Assembly (NCBI RefSeq): GCF_900184735.1
Contig: NZ_LT855386.1
Span: forward strand, 62,001 to 126,000
Reading direction: 5' to 3'
Source: Paucisalibacillus globulus
GTDB taxonomy: Bacteria; Bacillota; Bacilli; Bacillales; Amphibacillaceae
Length of the DNA: 64,000 nucleotides
Shown: positions 37,286-48,352 of the stretch, piece after piece
Layout: the number at the start of each line of letters is the position of its first letter
How positions within the stretch are numbered: position 1 is the stretch's first letter
Position numbers and translations under genes: made by a program
The notes under the pieces: generated by a model
What the model saw: only the letters and a program-made list of their open reading frames with translations
What the model was told of the DNA's origin: nothing
The model's database searches: none

Positions 37286-37564
37286 CTAGACAATTTCTAC
37301 ATTTGTAACGGTTCTTTCTAATTCAGAATACGTATCAATTACTCGAAGTACTTCCTGCATTACTTGTTCTCCATGGTTACGTTCATTCGTAATAGTCACA
37401 ATACCAAGCTTTGTCCGCTGCCATAGGTCATGGTATTCAAGCTCCGTAACAGCCACATTAAAATCTCTACGTAGCCTGGCAAGTAATCGTTTAATTACGG
37501 AACGTTTATCCTTTAAGGAATGGCCATCATACAATATGCATTCTACTTCAAGAGAGATTATCAT
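37286..37564 (-). CDS. ylxP: YlxP, DUF503 family protein
   Basis: A 92-residue conserved protein ([49 protein letters not shown]...) always found near infB-rbfA in Firmicutes. A ribosome-assembly role is suspected in the field from its context, not shown here. Its ATG overlaps the infB stop (ATGA, 4 nt), so translation is coupled. Confidence 0.93.
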   Translation of the reverse strand: MIISLEVECILYDGHSLKDKRSVIKRLLARLRRDFNVAVTELEYHDLWQRTKLGIVTITNERNHGEQVMQEVLRVIDTYSELERTVTNVEIV

Positions 37565-39726
37565 TTACGCTCAATTTCCTCCATAACGAATGCCTCAATA
37601 ATATCGCCTTCTTTGATATCATTATAATTCTTGATTGTTATACCACATTCGTAGTTTTGAGCAACTTCTTTTACATCATCTTTAAAGCGTTTTAAAGCAT
37701 CAATTTCACCTTCAAATAAAACAACTCCATTACGGATTAAACGAACCCCAGCATCACGAGTAATTTTACCATCGGTTACATAACTTCCTGCAATTGTACC
37801 AACTTTGGATACTTTAAAGGTTTCGCGAACTTCTGCTTGACCAATGACTTTTTCTTGAAACTCTGGATCAAGCATACCTTTCATTGCTGCTTCAATTTCT
37901 TCAATTGCTTTATATATAACTCGGTGTAAGCGAACATCAACTTTTTCAGATTCTGCAGTATGTTTTGCGTTTGAATCAGGACGAACGTTGAATCCAATTA
38001 CAACTGCATTAGAAGCAGATGCCAATATAATATCAGATTCAGTTATGGCACCAACACCTGTGTGAATAATCTTGATTTTCACACCTTCCACTTCAATTTT
38101 TTGAAGTGATGATGCTAGAGCTTCCACAGTACCCTGAACGTCTGCCTTAACAATTAGATTGATTTCTTTCATTTCGCCTTGTTTTATTTGTTCAAATAAA
38201 TCTTCAAGACTAACTTTATTCGTTTCCGATCTATTTTCTTGAATATGTTTTTGTTGACGCGCTTCACCTATATGACGTGCGGTCTTTTCATCTTCAAAAA
38301 CAAGGAATTGATCTCCTGCTTGAGGTACGTCATTTAACCCTGTAATTTCTACCGGTGTGGATGGTCCTGCTTCTTTCACTCGTTGTCCAAGATCGTTTAC
38401 CATTGCACGAACGCGGCCGAATGTATTACCAACTACAATTGGGTCTCCAATACGTAATGTACCATTTTGTACTAATAGTGTTGCGACAGAACCGCGTCCT
38501 TTATCCAACTGAGCCTCAATAACAGTACCAGTTGCATGTCGTTTCGGATTAGCTTTTAATTCTTCAACCTCTGAAACAAGTACAATCATTTCTAAGAGAT
38601 CATCGATACCCTCGCCCTTAAGAGCTGACACTGGAACGTAGATTGTATCTCCACCCCAGTCCTCAGGTACTAACTCATATTCAGTTAGTTCTTGCATAAC
38701 TCGGTCTGGGTTAGCTGTTTCTTTATCTACTTTGTTTACTGCAATAATAATAGGTACCTCAGCAGCCTTAGCATGGCTTATTGCTTCTACAGTCTGTGGC
38801 ATTACACCATCATCCGCTGCAACCACTAGAATTGCAATATCCGTAACCTGTGCTCCTCGAGAACGCATACTAGTAAATGCTGCGTGTCCTGGTGTATCTA
38901 AGAAGGTAATTTTCTTACCACTTCTATTCACTTGATAAGCACCGATATGCTGAGTAATACCTCCAGCTTCACCGGCAGTAACTTTAGTATTTCGAATAGA
39001 GTCCAGAAGAGTAGTTTTACCATGGTCAACGTGTCCCATAATAGTCACCACAGCAGGTCTTTCCACTAAATCTGCTTCATTATCCTCCTCTAAATACTTG
39101 TCAAAATCTGTTTCTTCTAGAATAATTTCTTTCTCAACTTCTACTTCGAACTCTGCACAAATTAACTCAATGGCATCATCATCAAGATCTTGATTCTTCG
39201 TAGCCATAACTCCAAGGAACATAAGCTTTTTAATGATTTCCGAAGCTTCTTTATTCAGTTTATTTGCTAACTCACTAACTGTTAGAGTTCCTGAGTACTT
39301 AATTTGTTTTGGTGTTTCTTTTACTACTGGCTGTGGTTTAGGTTGATTATTCTTTTTATTTTTGTTTGGACCTTTATTTTGTTGTTTGTTGTTGGTTGGT
39401 TTTTGTTTGTTATTATTATTCATTTGTTTTTTAGTATGTTGCTCCCCGCGCTTTGTATGCGGATTAGAAGTCGATTTTGTTTCTTTTTCGCTCTTCTCAT
39501 CACGCTTAATTGGCTTATTTTCACTCTTTTGTTTTTCTTGATTATTTTTTTGTGTTGTATTTTCTTGTTTTGCAGAGAATTTTTGGTCCAGTTTTACAAT
39601 TGTATCAGCATCAATCGTCGACATATGATTGGAAACCTCAATATTTTTCTCTTTTAGAAAATTAATGACAACTTTACTAGTGATATTTTGTTTTTTTGCA
39701 TACTCATATACACGCATTTTACGCAT
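37561..39726 (-). CDS. infB: Translation initiation factor IF-2
   Basis: A 721-residue GTPase that places fMet-tRNA on the 30S subunit. It has an N-terminal IF2_N fold ([16 protein letters not shown]), a low-complexity Lys/Asn/Gln-rich linker (about 55-140), a second IF2_N domain ([21 protein letters not shown]), the G domain with GHVDHGKTT (about 231-239), DTPGHAAF and NKVD, then domains II-IV. ATG 39726 follows GGGGGTGA and matches the [10 protein letters not shown] start of B. subtilis IF2. It sits after ylxQ in the nusA operon. Confidence 0.98.
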   Translation of the reverse strand: MRKMRVYEYAKKQNITSKVVINFLKEKNIEVSNHMSTIDADTIVKLDQKFSAKQENTTQKNNQEKQKSENKPIKRDEKSEKETKSTSNPHTKRGEQHTKKQMNNNNKQKPTNNKQQNKGPNKNKKNNQPKPQPVVKETPKQIKYSGTLTVSELANKLNKEASEIIKKLMFLGVMATKNQDLDDDAIELICAEFEVEVEKEIILEETDFDKYLEEDNEADLVERPAVVTIMGHVDHGKTTLLDSIRNTKVTAGEAGGITQHIGAYQVNRSGKKITFLDTPGHAAFTSMRSRGAQVTDIAILVVAADDGVMPQTVEAISHAKAAEVPIIIAVNKVDKETANPDRVMQELTEYELVPEDWGGDTIYVPVSALKGEGIDDLLEMIVLVSEVEELKANPKRHATGTVIEAQLDKGRGSVATLLVQNGTLRIGDPIVVGNTFGRVRAMVNDLGQRVKEAGPSTPVEITGLNDVPQAGDQFLVFEDEKTARHIGEARQQKHIQENRSETNKVSLEDLFEQIKQGEMKEINLIVKADVQGTVEALASSLQKIEVEGVKIKIIHTGVGAITESDIILASASNAVVIGFNVRPDSNAKHTAESEKVDVRLHRVIYKAIEEIEAAMKGMLDPEFQEKVIGQAEVRETFKVSKVGTIAGSYVTDGKITRDAGVRLIRNGVVLFEGEIDALKRFKDDVKEVAQNYECGITIKNYNDIKEGDIIEAFVMEEIERK

Positions 39727-39746
39727 ATGTTCACCCCCGAATTTAT

Positions 39747-40052
39747 TTACCCGAGTAACGACTTTAGTTTCTTTGCAAAACCATCATCTAAAATTGCAAT
39801 AGCTACTCTTTGGGATTTTCCGATAGCATTTGATAGTCTATCTCGGTCTTCTGCCACGATCACATAAGGAATATTATATGATTGACACTTATCCGTAAGC
39901 TTTTTCTTAGTTTGGGGACCTACATCATTTGCAATAAGTACTAATTTTGCTCTTCTTTTTTGTATGTCTTTAACTATTGTTTCTTCCCCTGTGGAACATT
40001 GTCCAGCCCGAAATGCTATCCCGACAATATTTAAGTAATTATTATTTTTCAT
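39747..40052 (-). CDS. ylxQ: YlxQ, L7Ae-family RNA-binding protein
   Basis: A 101-residue L7Ae/L30e-fold protein ([43 protein letters not shown]) expected to bind K-turn RNA. Start chosen at ATG 40052, which follows AGGGT and overlaps the ylxR 3' end by 11 nt. Upstream in-frame codons at 40067 lack a better site. Conserved between ylxR and infB in Bacillus. Confidence 0.93.
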   Translation of the reverse strand: MKNNNYLNIVGIAFRAGQCSTGEETIVKDIQKRRAKLVLIANDVGPQTKKKLTDKCQSYNIPYVIVAEDRDRLSNAIGKSQRVAIAILDDGFAKKLKSLLG

Positions 40053-40320
40053 AGTAACCCTGCACAAACGTTCTTAGCTCATCATAGATCGAAGAATCAA
40101 TCTCCGTATTTAGATGCTTTGCCAATACACCCGTTTTTTCTGCTTGATTAATTACTGCTAAGTCTTTTGTTAAATAAGCTCCCCTACCATTTTTCTTACC
40201 GGTAGGATCTACAAAAACCTCGCCTTCCTTATTTCGAACAACACGGATCAAGTCTTTCTTGGCTTTCATTTCATTGGTGATCACACATTTACGCTCTGGA
40301 GTTTTACGTTTTGCTACCAT
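40042..40320 (-). CDS. ylxR: YlxR, DUF448 putative RNA-binding protein
   Basis: A 92-residue basic protein of the YlxR family with the conserved PERKCVITNEMK N terminus and GRGAYLTKD motif; in homologues this fold has a positively charged RNA-binding surface. Start chosen at ATG 40320 with AAAGGAGAG upstream; longer frames extend into the end of nusA. In nusA-infB operons of Firmicutes it always follows nusA. The function is unsettled; regulation of gene expression and RNase P association have been proposed. Confidence 0.92.
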   Translation of the reverse strand: MVAKRKTPERKCVITNEMKAKKDLIRVVRNKEGEVFVDPTGKKNGRGAYLTKDLAVINQAEKTGVLAKHLNTEIDSSIYDELRTFVQGYYEK

Positions 40321-40333
40321 TTGTATCTCTCCT

Positions 40334-41434
40334 TTATTCGAATAAATCTTCTTCGACATCTGCGTAATCTGGATCTGATTTCTCAGTTAATAAACCTTCT
40401 TCTCGAGCTTCTGTTTCGCTCTTTATATCAATTTTCCAACCAGTTAATTTAGCGGCAAGTCTTGCATTTTGTCCACGTTTACCAATAGCTAGAGATAATT
40501 GATAATCGGGTACAATAACAGTGGTTGATTTATCCTCTTCATTTACTAACACATCCACAACCTTTGATGGGCTAAGTGCATTAGAAACATATACAACCGG
40601 ATCTTCAGACCATTCAACAATATCAATCTTTTCGCCTTTAAGCTCATTTACAATGGCTTGGACCCGTCCGCCTTTTTGACCAACACAAGACCCAACTGGA
40701 TCAATTTCTGGATTCTCTGCAAAAACTGCAATCTTTGAACGATCCCCTGCTTCTCTTGCCACAGATTTAATCTCAACAATACCATCATAGATCTCAGGTA
40801 CTTCCATCTCGAACAATCTTTTCAGTAAACCAGGATGTGATCTAGATATATAGATTTGAGGTCCTTTACTAGTATTTTCAACTTTTGTTACAAAGACCTT
40901 TATACGATCATGTACTTGATAATCTTCAGTCGGCATTTGTTCGGCCTCAGGAAGTTTTGCTTCGATTTTCCCTAAATTCACATATACAAACCTTGGGTCA
41001 ATTCGTTGAATAATTCCAGTCATTACATCTTCTTCACGGTCAACATACTCGCTAAATATAACACCGCGTTCTGCTTCACGAACTCGCTGAGTTACGACTT
41101 GTTTGGCAGCTTGTGCAGCAATTCTACCAAAATCTTTAGGTGTAACTTCAACTTCTATAATGTCCTCAATTTCATAATTAGGATCAATCTTTTTTGCCTC
41201 TTCTAGCGATATTTCTTGTTGATCATCAAGAACTTCCTCAACCACTGTTTTTCTTGAGAATACGCGCATTGTACCAGCTGATTCATCTAATTCAACGCGA
41301 ACGTTAGTAGCAGATTTGAAGTTCTTCTTATACGCCGATATTAATGCAGCTTCTAGAGCCTCAATCAAGATTTCCTTATCAATACCTTTTTCTTTACCCA
41401 AATTTTCAATTGCGTCAAACAATTGACTGCTCAT
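40334..41434 (-). CDS. nusA: Transcription termination/antitermination protein NusA
   Basis: A 366-residue RNA polymerase-associated pausing and termination factor. N-terminal polymerase-binding domain (about 1-125), S1 domain ([23 protein letters not shown], about 130-200), and two KH domains ([28 protein letters not shown] and [23 protein letters not shown]). It lacks the C-terminal acidic repeats of enterobacterial NusA, as is normal in Bacillaceae. ATG 41434. The rimP-nusA-ylxR-ylxQ-infB order is intact. Confidence 0.98.
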   Translation of the reverse strand: MSSQLFDAIENLGKEKGIDKEILIEALEAALISAYKKNFKSATNVRVELDESAGTMRVFSRKTVVEEVLDDQQEISLEEAKKIDPNYEIEDIIEVEVTPKDFGRIAAQAAKQVVTQRVREAERGVIFSEYVDREEDVMTGIIQRIDPRFVYVNLGKIEAKLPEAEQMPTEDYQVHDRIKVFVTKVENTSKGPQIYISRSHPGLLKRLFEMEVPEIYDGIVEIKSVAREAGDRSKIAVFAENPEIDPVGSCVGQKGGRVQAIVNELKGEKIDIVEWSEDPVVYVSNALSPSKVVDVLVNEEDKSTTVIVPDYQLSLAIGKRGQNARLAAKLTGWKIDIKSETEAREEGLLTEKSDPDYADVEEDLFE

Positions 41435-41451
41435 CTTCCAATTTTCCCCCT

Positions 41452-41922
41452 TTATAGTGCAACAGCTAGTCGCGCTTTTGCAATTTTATTAAATGGAATC
41501 TCTACTCTTTTCTTACGTGTTTTTACCTTATACTCAATGGTTGCAATGTTTTCATTAAATTCAACAAGTATACCTTCAAAAGATTTTTCACCATCAATTG
41601 GTTCAAACAATTTCACAAAAACATTTTTATTTACATTTTTTGAGAAGTCTTCAACTGTTTTTAATGGACGTTCAACACCTGGTGAGGAAACCTCTAAAAA
41701 ATAAGCCTCTTTAATAGGGTCAACTTCGTCAAGTTTTTCACTTAATAGTTCGGATACTTCGCCACATTCTGATATGTCTATACCGCCTTCTTTATCAATA
41801 AAGACACGTAAAAACCAATTCTTACCTTCTTTTACATATTCGACATCAACTAATTCTAACTTCTTTTCTTCTAAAATTGGTTGAACTAATTCTTCGGTTG
41901 TTTTTACAACTTGAGAGCTCAA
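41452..41922 (-). CDS. rimP: Ribosome maturation factor RimP
   Basis: A 156-residue 30S maturation factor. Conserved [30 protein letters not shown] and [13 protein letters not shown] segments are visible. The start codon is TTG at 41922, 9 nt from GGAGG, and no ATG is available nearby. It is the first gene of the nusA-infB operon; the gap upstream (41923-42184) contains two terminators belonging to the preceding gene and presumably the operon promoter. Confidence 0.96.
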   Translation of the reverse strand: MSSQVVKTTEELVQPILEEKKLELVDVEYVKEGKNWFLRVFIDKEGGIDISECGEVSELLSEKLDEVDPIKEAYFLEVSSPGVERPLKTVEDFSKNVNKNVFVKLFEPIDGEKSFEGILVEFNENIATIEYKVKTRKKRVEIPFNKIAKARLAVAL

Positions 41923-42003
41923 TCTGACCTTCCTCCTTTAACTCTAGCTGCACATACTATTTCTTATTATTTACAATCTGCATGATTTTCATTTAAAGGC
42001 AAA

Positions 42004-42038
42004 CCAATATAAAACCCTTGCCAAAACTAGGCAAGGGA
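42004..42038 (-). terminator. Second terminator after the RsbR-like gene
   Basis: CCCTTGCC (42016-42023) pairs with GGCAAGGG (42031-42038), followed on the minus strand by TTTTATATTGG. Confidence 0.85.
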
Positions 42039-42059
42039 AGTTTAAACAAAGTAGGCAGA

Positions 42060-42092
42060 TTACGAAGAAAGAGTGGGAATGCCCACTCTTTT
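42060..42092 (-). terminator. First terminator after the RsbR-like gene
   Basis: AAAGAGTGGG (42069-42078) pairs perfectly with CCCACTCTTT (42083-42092) around a 4-nt loop, followed on the minus strand by CTTCGTAATC. Together with 42016-42038 it insulates the RsbR-like gene from rimP. Confidence 0.7.
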
Positions 42093-42184
42093 GTCCGATG
42101 CTATCAAAACTTACTACTAAAATATACCATATGTAAACCATTCTTGCAAGAAATTAGCAACTATTTAATCCTTGTAGAATCCCA

Positions 42185-43129
42185 TTACAAATAATCTACT
42201 AATCCATTATGATTAATTTTTATCGTATCAAACTTTAAGTAATCTTGTAGTGCTTTTTGTAGTGTTGCTTTTGTAGTTTCTTTAGTACCAAATTCTACAT
42301 CTAAATTGATCATATTACGCACGATTTCAGGACGTAAACCGGTTATAACTAACTTGCTTCCCATCATTGTTACACCATCAAGTAATTTTAAGAATAGTTT
42401 AATTGCTTCATTATCCATTTCGGCTATACCGGAGAGGTCCATAATTAATGTTTGTATTCTGAGTCTACCAACTTCTAATAATACTTTTTCCTCAATAATG
42501 TTTGCACGATTCGTATCGATAGTACCAATTAACGGTAAAATGCTTACATCTGGTGTGATTGGTATAATGGGTACTGATAGGTTGTTTACTAATTTTTGTT
42601 GTTTCTCAATTAATTCATCTTTATATCTTGAATAACTAATGAAGAATCCATTTGTAAAAGAATCAATTAATTCATTATACATACTTGTTTCTGAGTAAAA
42701 AATATCACTTTTCTTTTCTCTATTATCAGTCAACACATCAAATTGATGTAGAAATTCCCAAAAGGTCTTACGAATTGCCCGTATCCATTCTAGTTTAAAG
42801 CTTAGTGTCATCGCATACTTAGCCCAAACCATGCCCTCTTTCCTAGCAAATGCTTTTACTTCTTCTTCTTTTTGATCAACGACAAGTAAAACTAATTGAT
42901 GGGCATTATCTAATAAATTTATATTCCCAATCAAATGAATTTCGTTTATCTTATCCCTAACGTTTACCGCAACACTAAGTAGTTTCTCTTCAAAAAGGCT
43001 ACGATTTACCTCTAAAAATTCATGTATATTCTCACTTTTTTTGAAATCAGACACAGACAAACCACTTCCTTGTTTTGATTGGCTAGTTTCGTGCAGCTTG
43101 TTGCTATTTATAGAAACAGTGCGATACAT
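42185..43129 (-). CDS. Orphan RsbR-family STAS-domain protein
   Basis: A 314-residue protein with a C-terminal STAS domain (about 185-300) of the stressosome RsbR type: SVPIIPITPDVSILPLIGTIDTNRA, then DLSGIAEMDNEAIKLF and VITGLRPEIVRNMI. The phosphorylatable Thr in RsbRA's DITG motif is Ser here, and the Thr of the second site is kept (ITGLRPE). The N-terminal part (about 35-175) is helical and probably a sensory domain; it has no motif I can name. RsbR proteins build the stressosome that controls sigma-B. No rsbS, rsbT or other partner is nearby, and this gene is not expected between polC and rimP. ATG 43129 follows GAGGGTGG. Repeat copy C ends about 40 bp upstream. Confidence 0.85.
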   Translation of the reverse strand: MYRTVSINSNKLHETSQSKQGSGLSVSDFKKSENIHEFLEVNRSLFEEKLLSVAVNVRDKINEIHLIGNINLLDNAHQLVLLVVDQKEEEVKAFARKEGMVWAKYAMTLSFKLEWIRAIRKTFWEFLHQFDVLTDNREKKSDIFYSETSMYNELIDSFTNGFFISYSRYKDELIEKQQKLVNNLSVPIIPITPDVSILPLIGTIDTNRANIIEEKVLLEVGRLRIQTLIMDLSGIAEMDNEAIKLFLKLLDGVTMMGSKLVITGLRPEIVRNMINLDVEFGTKETTKATLQKALQDYLKFDTIKINHNGLVDYL

Positions 43130-43167
43130 ATTAATAAACCACCCTCATAATTAATAAGGGATAGTGG

Positions 43168-43536
43168 AACGATACCGCTCCGGCAGAATACTCCGCTTTC
43201 CGCGGGCCCGGCCTCAGCCTCCTCGAGGTAAGTTCGCCTCTGCGGGGTCTTCGGACACGTGCTATTCCCGCAGGAGTCTCCGTATTCTGCCTGCGCTAGT
43301 TTAGGTTTTCTAACTTAAGTTAGTAAATAATTATAGTGTTGGTTTTAATCGCTTATTTTTTTTCACTCAATACTAGCGAAGGAAATACACGGAGACTCCT
43401 GCGGGAGGATAGGCATAGGTGAGACCCCGCAGTGCGATAGCACGAGGAGGCTCACCAGCCGCCCGCGGAAAGCGGAGTGTATTTCCGTAGCGAGTATGTT
43501 GGGCTAACCAAAATAATTATTTACCGCACAGTTTCT
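43168..43536. repeat. Modular palindromic repeat element, copy C (no cassettes, inverted orientation)
   Basis: A copy of about 369 bp, inverted with respect to copies A and B. Its two arms are 43184-43289 (ends CAGAATAC and GTATTCTG) and 43381-43486 (ends GGAAATACAC and GTGTATTTCC), each exactly 106 bp, and both lack the 60-bp cassette. The spacer keeps GCTAGT, TAACTTAAGTTA and ACTAGC. The terminal repeat TTACCGCACAGTTTCT is present at the right end (to 43536) and missing at the left, where homology begins around 43168. Confidence 0.85.
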
Positions 43537-43684
43537 ATCAACTATTTGTTATTTTAACTAAGTGGAAAACAACAATCTATTAGTAACCAGCCTTTGTTTT
43601 TAAAAACGTAATCAATTAAACAATATTTTGAATTTATTATACATATAAACACCTTGGACTATCAAGAAATTAAGTTATAAAGAA
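43537..43684. other. Non-coding stretch between repeat copy C and polC terminator
   Basis: AT-rich sequence with no credible gene. Together with copy C it makes the 605-bp gap between polC and the RsbR-like gene. Confidence 0.5.
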
Positions 43685-43716
43685 GGGTTGTTCCCAGGAA
43701 AGTAACTGAACAACCC
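43672..43716 (-). terminator. Intrinsic terminator after polC
   Basis: GGGTTGTTC (43685-43693) pairs with GAACAACCC (43708-43716) around a 14-nt loop, followed on the minus strand by TTCTTTATAAC. Confidence 0.85.
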
Positions 43717-43734
43717 ATATAATTTTAATATCAC

Positions 43735-46700
43735 CTAGAACAAGGATAATTGATTCTTTTCTTCCATACCTTCTAAACAGCCATGATTATCCAAATATTC
43801 TAAGACTGTTTTGGAGATTCTACTACGTTCACGTAAATCTTCTTTAGAGAGAAATTCCCCTTCTTCTCTAGCATTTACGATGTTAATAGCGGCGTTAGTA
43901 CCAAGACCTTCAACAGCATTAAAAGGCGGTATTAACGTGTTGCCTTCTACAACAAATTCAGAAGCTTTGGATTTATAAAGATCGACTTTTTGGAATGAAA
44001 ATCCTCGCTCACACATTTCAAGCGCAATTTCTAATACTGTTAGTAAACTTTTTTCTTTAGGAGCTGCATCATTTCCTTTTATCGAAATTTCCTCAATACG
44101 CTTACGAATTGCTTCAGATCCTTTTACCATGGTATCCAGATCAAAATCACTTGCACGTACTGTAAAGTATGCAGCATAAAATAGGATAGGATAATGAACT
44201 TTAAAATAAGCAATTCGGACTGCCATTAATACATAAGCTGCAGCGTGTGCTTTAGGGAACATATATTTAATTTTTTTACAAGATTCAACATACCAATCAG
44301 GAACATTATGTTTTTTCATTTCTACAATCCACTCATCTTGTAGACCTTTACCTTTACGTACAGATTCCATTATTTTAAAGGCAAGAGAAGCTTCAAGACC
44401 TTTATGCATTAAATATACCATGATATCATCACGACACCCTATTACATCTGGTAGTTCGCAAATACCATCATTTATTAACTCTTGAGCGTTACCAAGCCAA
44501 ACATCTGTACCATGTGATAAGCCTGAAATAATAACTAATTCAGCAAAAGTACTAGGTTTCGTATCTTCTAGCATTTGGCGTACAAATTTAGTACCAAATT
44601 CAGGTACTCCTAAAGTACCTGTTTTACAATTTATTTGTTCGGATGAAACCCCTAACGATTCAGTGCTTGAAAAGATTTTCATGACCTCTTTATCATCTGT
44701 TGGAATTGTTTTTGGATCAATTCCACTTAAATCTTGTAGCATACGAATAACTGTCGGATCATCGTGACCAAGTATGTCGAGTTTTAATATATTGTCGTGA
44801 ATGGAATGGAAATCAAAGTGAGTTGTCTTCCATTCACTTTTTCTATCATCCGCAGGAAATTGGATTGGTGTGAAATCATAGATATCCATATAATCCGGAA
44901 CAACGATAATACCACCTGGGTGCTGACCGGTTGTTCGTTTCACACCTGTTGTCCCTTTTACTAACCGATCCACTTCCGCATTCTTGAATACTAAATTCTT
45001 ATCAGAAGCATAACCTTTCACATAACCATATGCTGTTTTTTCTGCTATCGTGCCTATTGTACCTGCACGATACACATAATCTTCTCCAAACAAAACCTTT
45101 GTATAATTATGAGCTTTAGGCTGATATTCGCCTGAGAAGTTTAAGTCAATATCCGGAACCTTGTCTCCTTTAAAACCTAAGAATGTCTCAAACGGGATAT
45201 CCTGGCCATCTTTACTTAATGAAGTTCCACATTCCGGACAATCTTTATCAGGTAAATCAAAGCCACTAGCAACCGAACCATCCGTTATAAACTCATTGTA
45301 GTGACAGCCTGGACAGACATAATGAGGTGGTAATGGATTTACTTCTGTAATCTCTGTCATGGTTGCTACAAAGGAAGAGCCAACCGACCCCCTTGATCCA
45401 ACCAAGTATCCATCATCCAGTGATTTTTTCACTAGTTTTTGTGAGATTAAATAAATAACCGAGAATCCATTACTTATAATACTATCTAACTCTTTTTCCA
45501 AACGATCGGTAACAATTTTAGGGATTGGTTCACCATAAATGAGCTTTGCACGTGAATAGCATAAATCTCTTATTTCATCATCTGCACCTTCAATACGTGG
45601 TGTATAGAGATCATCTTTTACTGGAGAGAGCTCTTCAATTTCATCTGCCAAAGCTTGTGTATTTTGAACAACAATTTCCTTTGCTTTCTCAAATCCTAAG
45701 AAACTAAATAAATCTAGCATTTCATTTGTAGTGCGAAATGGAGTATCTGGTAATGTTACACGATTAAGTGGGTTTCCGGCTTGCGAAGCAATTAAAATTT
45801 GACGATACATTTTTTCATGATCATCGATATAGTGAACATTACCCGAAGCAATTACCTTCTTATCCATTCTTTCCCCAAGCTCAACCAATTTGGTAATAAT
45901 ATCTAGTATCTGAGCTTCATTTTGGACCAAATCTTTCTCGATTAAATGAGTATAATTACTAGGTGGTTGTACTTCGATATAATCATAGAATTCTGCAGCT
46001 TTTTCAGCTTCTTCTTTAGACTTTTGCATCATTGTCTCAAATACTTCACCCTTATCACAGGCAGTACCTAAGAGAAGACCAGTTCGATATTTTTGCAGTA
46101 CTGATCTTGGAATTCTCGGAACACGATAAAAATAATCGATATGTGCAAACGATATAAGCTTATAAAGATTTTTTAATCCTTCTTGTGTTTGGGCCAAAAT
46201 GGTGCAATGGAAAGGACGAGATCGTTGATAAGCATTCCCTTCTCCCATGTGATTATTCAAATGATTATGGTTTGTAATATCCTTTTTCAACACTGCTTGT
46301 ACGAGTTTCCATAGTAAATAACCTGTTGCCTCGGCATCATATATTGCACGGTGATGTTGTGTTAGTTCAATGTCTAAATGCTTACACAACGTGTTTAATC
46401 GATGGTTCTTCAACTCAGGGAATAGGAAACGAGCTAACTCTAAGGTATCAATAACCGGGTTAGTAACCTTTTCATATCCGATTTTATTATATCCTTGATT
46501 TAAAAATCCAATATCGAAACTTGCGTTATGAGCTACAAATACATCATTGCCACTCCATTTATAAAAATCTCGTAGTACATCATCAATTTCCGGTGCATCT
46601 TGTACCATTTCATCGGTAATTCCAGTTAAATCAATAGTAGTCTGAGATAATGGATGATGTGGATTAGCAAATGACTCAAATCGATCCACGATTTCACCTT

Positions 46701-48024
46701 GATGTATTTTTACTGCAGCGAGTTCTATAACGGTGTCATAAACAGCTGATAGTCCAGTTGTTTCCACGTCAAAGACAACATATGTTGCTTCATCTAGTGC
46801 AATATCACTTTCATTATAGGCAATGGGTACCCCATCATCTACTAGATTTGCTTCTACACCGTATAGAACTTTAATTCCATGTTTCTTACCTGCACTGTGT
46901 GCATCTGGAAACCCTTGTGCTCCAGCATGATCCGTAATTGCAATAGCTTTATGTCCCCACTTAGCAGCTTGTTCGACTAGTCTTGCTGGGGAAACAACTG
47001 CATCTAATTGGCTCATTGTCGTATGAGTATGGAACTCTACTCGTTTCTCATCTTCCGGAGCATAATCCTCTCGTGATGCAACGTTAACCTCATGCATATC
47101 ATTGGCCATCATGGCTAACTCATTGGAATACATATCTGTTTGGATGCTTCCCCTTGCCTTAATCCACATTCCTTTTTTCAATTGCTCAAACTTCGCTGCA
47201 TCTTCATCATTTTTAGAGAACATTTTAATTTGTAAAGAATCTGTGTAATCTGTTGCTTTTGCTATTAATAGGCTTCTACCAGATCTTAATTTTCGTATCT
47301 CAACATCAAAAACATACCCCTGAACTGCCACTCGTTTTTCTTCTTCAAGGATTTCCTGCATTTCGATTGGTTCTTCTTGAATTTTGTACCCTAATGTAAA
47401 TGGCTGATTATCCGCAACAGGTCGATCTTTATCACGTTTTTCTTTTTCTTGAATGGTTTTTAATACTAATTTTTGATCTTCTAGTGCGGTCTGTTCCCTA
47501 AACTTCTGGATCTCATCCATCTCTGTCTTTACATCAATAGTTAGAGGATAGTAGGACAGACCGACACTTTTACAGAAAAGTTTAAAACTTTCATCTAACC
47601 TTCTCTTCAAGGCAGTAGCCTCTACTTCATTTCTCGCGGTTAACATAATCTTATTACCATAAATTCGAGGCTTTTGGTTAAATGCCAAATCACGATATGC
47701 TGGAGAAATATCTGAAGTGATATTTAAAAATAGCTGCCAATATTCACTGACTAATTCCTCGGTACACTGATTATCTACTGCTTGTAAAGTTAACTGTACG
47801 GAAGCTATTTGTTGAAACGCATTTTTTAATCTGGTAATTAACTCTTGGTAAATAGTTGTAGGTAATACTTTTTCTACAATAATATTAAAATGCCAACTTT
47901 TCTTTTGTTTATAGATTTCTAGTTTATCTAAAGAACTTTCTTGGAAAAATTCTTGAACATAATCAGTCGGCATTTCAATTTGCTTTAAAAGTAAATTCAT
48001 TTTTTCTTTTTTCGAAATATCCAT
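43735..48024 (-). CDS. polC: DNA polymerase III subunit alpha, PolC type
   Basis: The main replicative polymerase of low-GC Gram-positives, 1429 residues (B. subtilis 1437). Order: N-terminal domains and OB fold, a PHP domain ([13 protein letters not shown] near residue 330), the inserted DEDDh 3'-5' exonuclease ([13 protein letters not shown] near 417; [10 protein letters not shown]), a Cys4 zinc site (CPGCHYNEF and CPECG near 905-935), and the polymerase core with [12 protein letters not shown] and [15 protein letters not shown]. Start chosen at ATG 48024, 9 nt from AGGAGG; an ATG at 48030 is only 3 nt away. proS, its usual upstream neighbour, is missing. Confidence 0.98.
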   Translation of the reverse strand: MDISKKEKMNLLLKQIEMPTDYVQEFFQESSLDKLEIYKQKKSWHFNIIVEKVLPTTIYQELITRLKNAFQQIASVQLTLQAVDNQCTEELVSEYWQLFLNITSDISPAYRDLAFNQKPRIYGNKIMLTARNEVEATALKRRLDESFKLFCKSVGLSYYPLTIDVKTEMDEIQKFREQTALEDQKLVLKTIQEKEKRDKDRPVADNQPFTLGYKIQEEPIEMQEILEEEKRVAVQGYVFDVEIRKLRSGRSLLIAKATDYTDSLQIKMFSKNDEDAAKFEQLKKGMWIKARGSIQTDMYSNELAMMANDMHEVNVASREDYAPEDEKRVEFHTHTTMSQLDAVVSPARLVEQAAKWGHKAIAITDHAGAQGFPDAHSAGKKHGIKVLYGVEANLVDDGVPIAYNESDIALDEATYVVFDVETTGLSAVYDTVIELAAVKIHQGEIVDRFESFANPHHPLSQTTIDLTGITDEMVQDAPEIDDVLRDFYKWSGNDVFVAHNASFDIGFLNQGYNKIGYEKVTNPVIDTLELARFLFPELKNHRLNTLCKHLDIELTQHHRAIYDAEATGYLLWKLVQAVLKKDITNHNHLNNHMGEGNAYQRSRPFHCTILAQTQEGLKNLYKLISFAHIDYFYRVPRIPRSVLQKYRTGLLLGTACDKGEVFETMMQKSKEEAEKAAEFYDYIEVQPPSNYTHLIEKDLVQNEAQILDIITKLVELGERMDKKVIASGNVHYIDDHEKMYRQILIASQAGNPLNRVTLPDTPFRTTNEMLDLFSFLGFEKAKEIVVQNTQALADEIEELSPVKDDLYTPRIEGADDEIRDLCYSRAKLIYGEPIPKIVTDRLEKELDSIISNGFSVIYLISQKLVKKSLDDGYLVGSRGSVGSSFVATMTEITEVNPLPPHYVCPGCHYNEFITDGSVASGFDLPDKDCPECGTSLSKDGQDIPFETFLGFKGDKVPDIDLNFSGEYQPKAHNYTKVLFGEDYVYRAGTIGTIAEKTAYGYVKGYASDKNLVFKNAEVDRLVKGTTGVKRTTGQHPGGIIVVPDYMDIYDFTPIQFPADDRKSEWKTTHFDFHSIHDNILKLDILGHDDPTVIRMLQDLSGIDPKTIPTDDKEVMKIFSSTESLGVSSEQINCKTGTLGVPEFGTKFVRQMLEDTKPSTFAELVIISGLSHGTDVWLGNAQELINDGICELPDVIGCRDDIMVYLMHKGLEASLAFKIMESVRKGKGLQDEWIVEMKKHNVPDWYVESCKKIKYMFPKAHAAAYVLMAVRIAYFKVHYPILFYAAYFTVRASDFDLDTMVKGSEAIRKRIEEISIKGNDAAPKEKSLLTVLEIALEMCERGFSFQKVDLYKSKASEFVVEGNTLIPPFNAVEGLGTNAAINIVNAREEGEFLSKEDLRERSRISKTVLEYLDNHGCLEGMEEKNQLSLF

Positions 48025-48184
48025 ACTCATATTCCTCCTGCATTCATTCGCCAATAAATGACATTCTCAGGGAATCATAATAAAAAACTTGTGTGTTTGC
48101 TCAGCATTCATCTATTGTTCTTGTTACTTATGTTTTACACTCTACTTCCAATATTACATTAAGAACATATAAAATTCCCAAACA

Positions 48185-48226
48185 GGAAACAATTGAAACC
48201 CTTGTCGAAATGAAATTAGACAAGGG
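48185..48226 (-). terminator. Intrinsic terminator after rasP
   Basis: CCCTTGTC (48199-48206) pairs with GACAAGGG (48219-48226); on the minus strand TTTCAATTG follows. It lies about 125 nt after the rasP stop, in the gap where proS usually sits. Confidence 0.75.
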
Positions 48227-48352
48227 TCCCAAAACATAAATATTCTATTTATATAGTACCTTCTTTACTTTAGAGATACAACCTTTTTATATTGGTAATC
48301 ATTACAATGATAAATGACTAGACCATCCATTTATTGTACTAATGTTCCCTGA

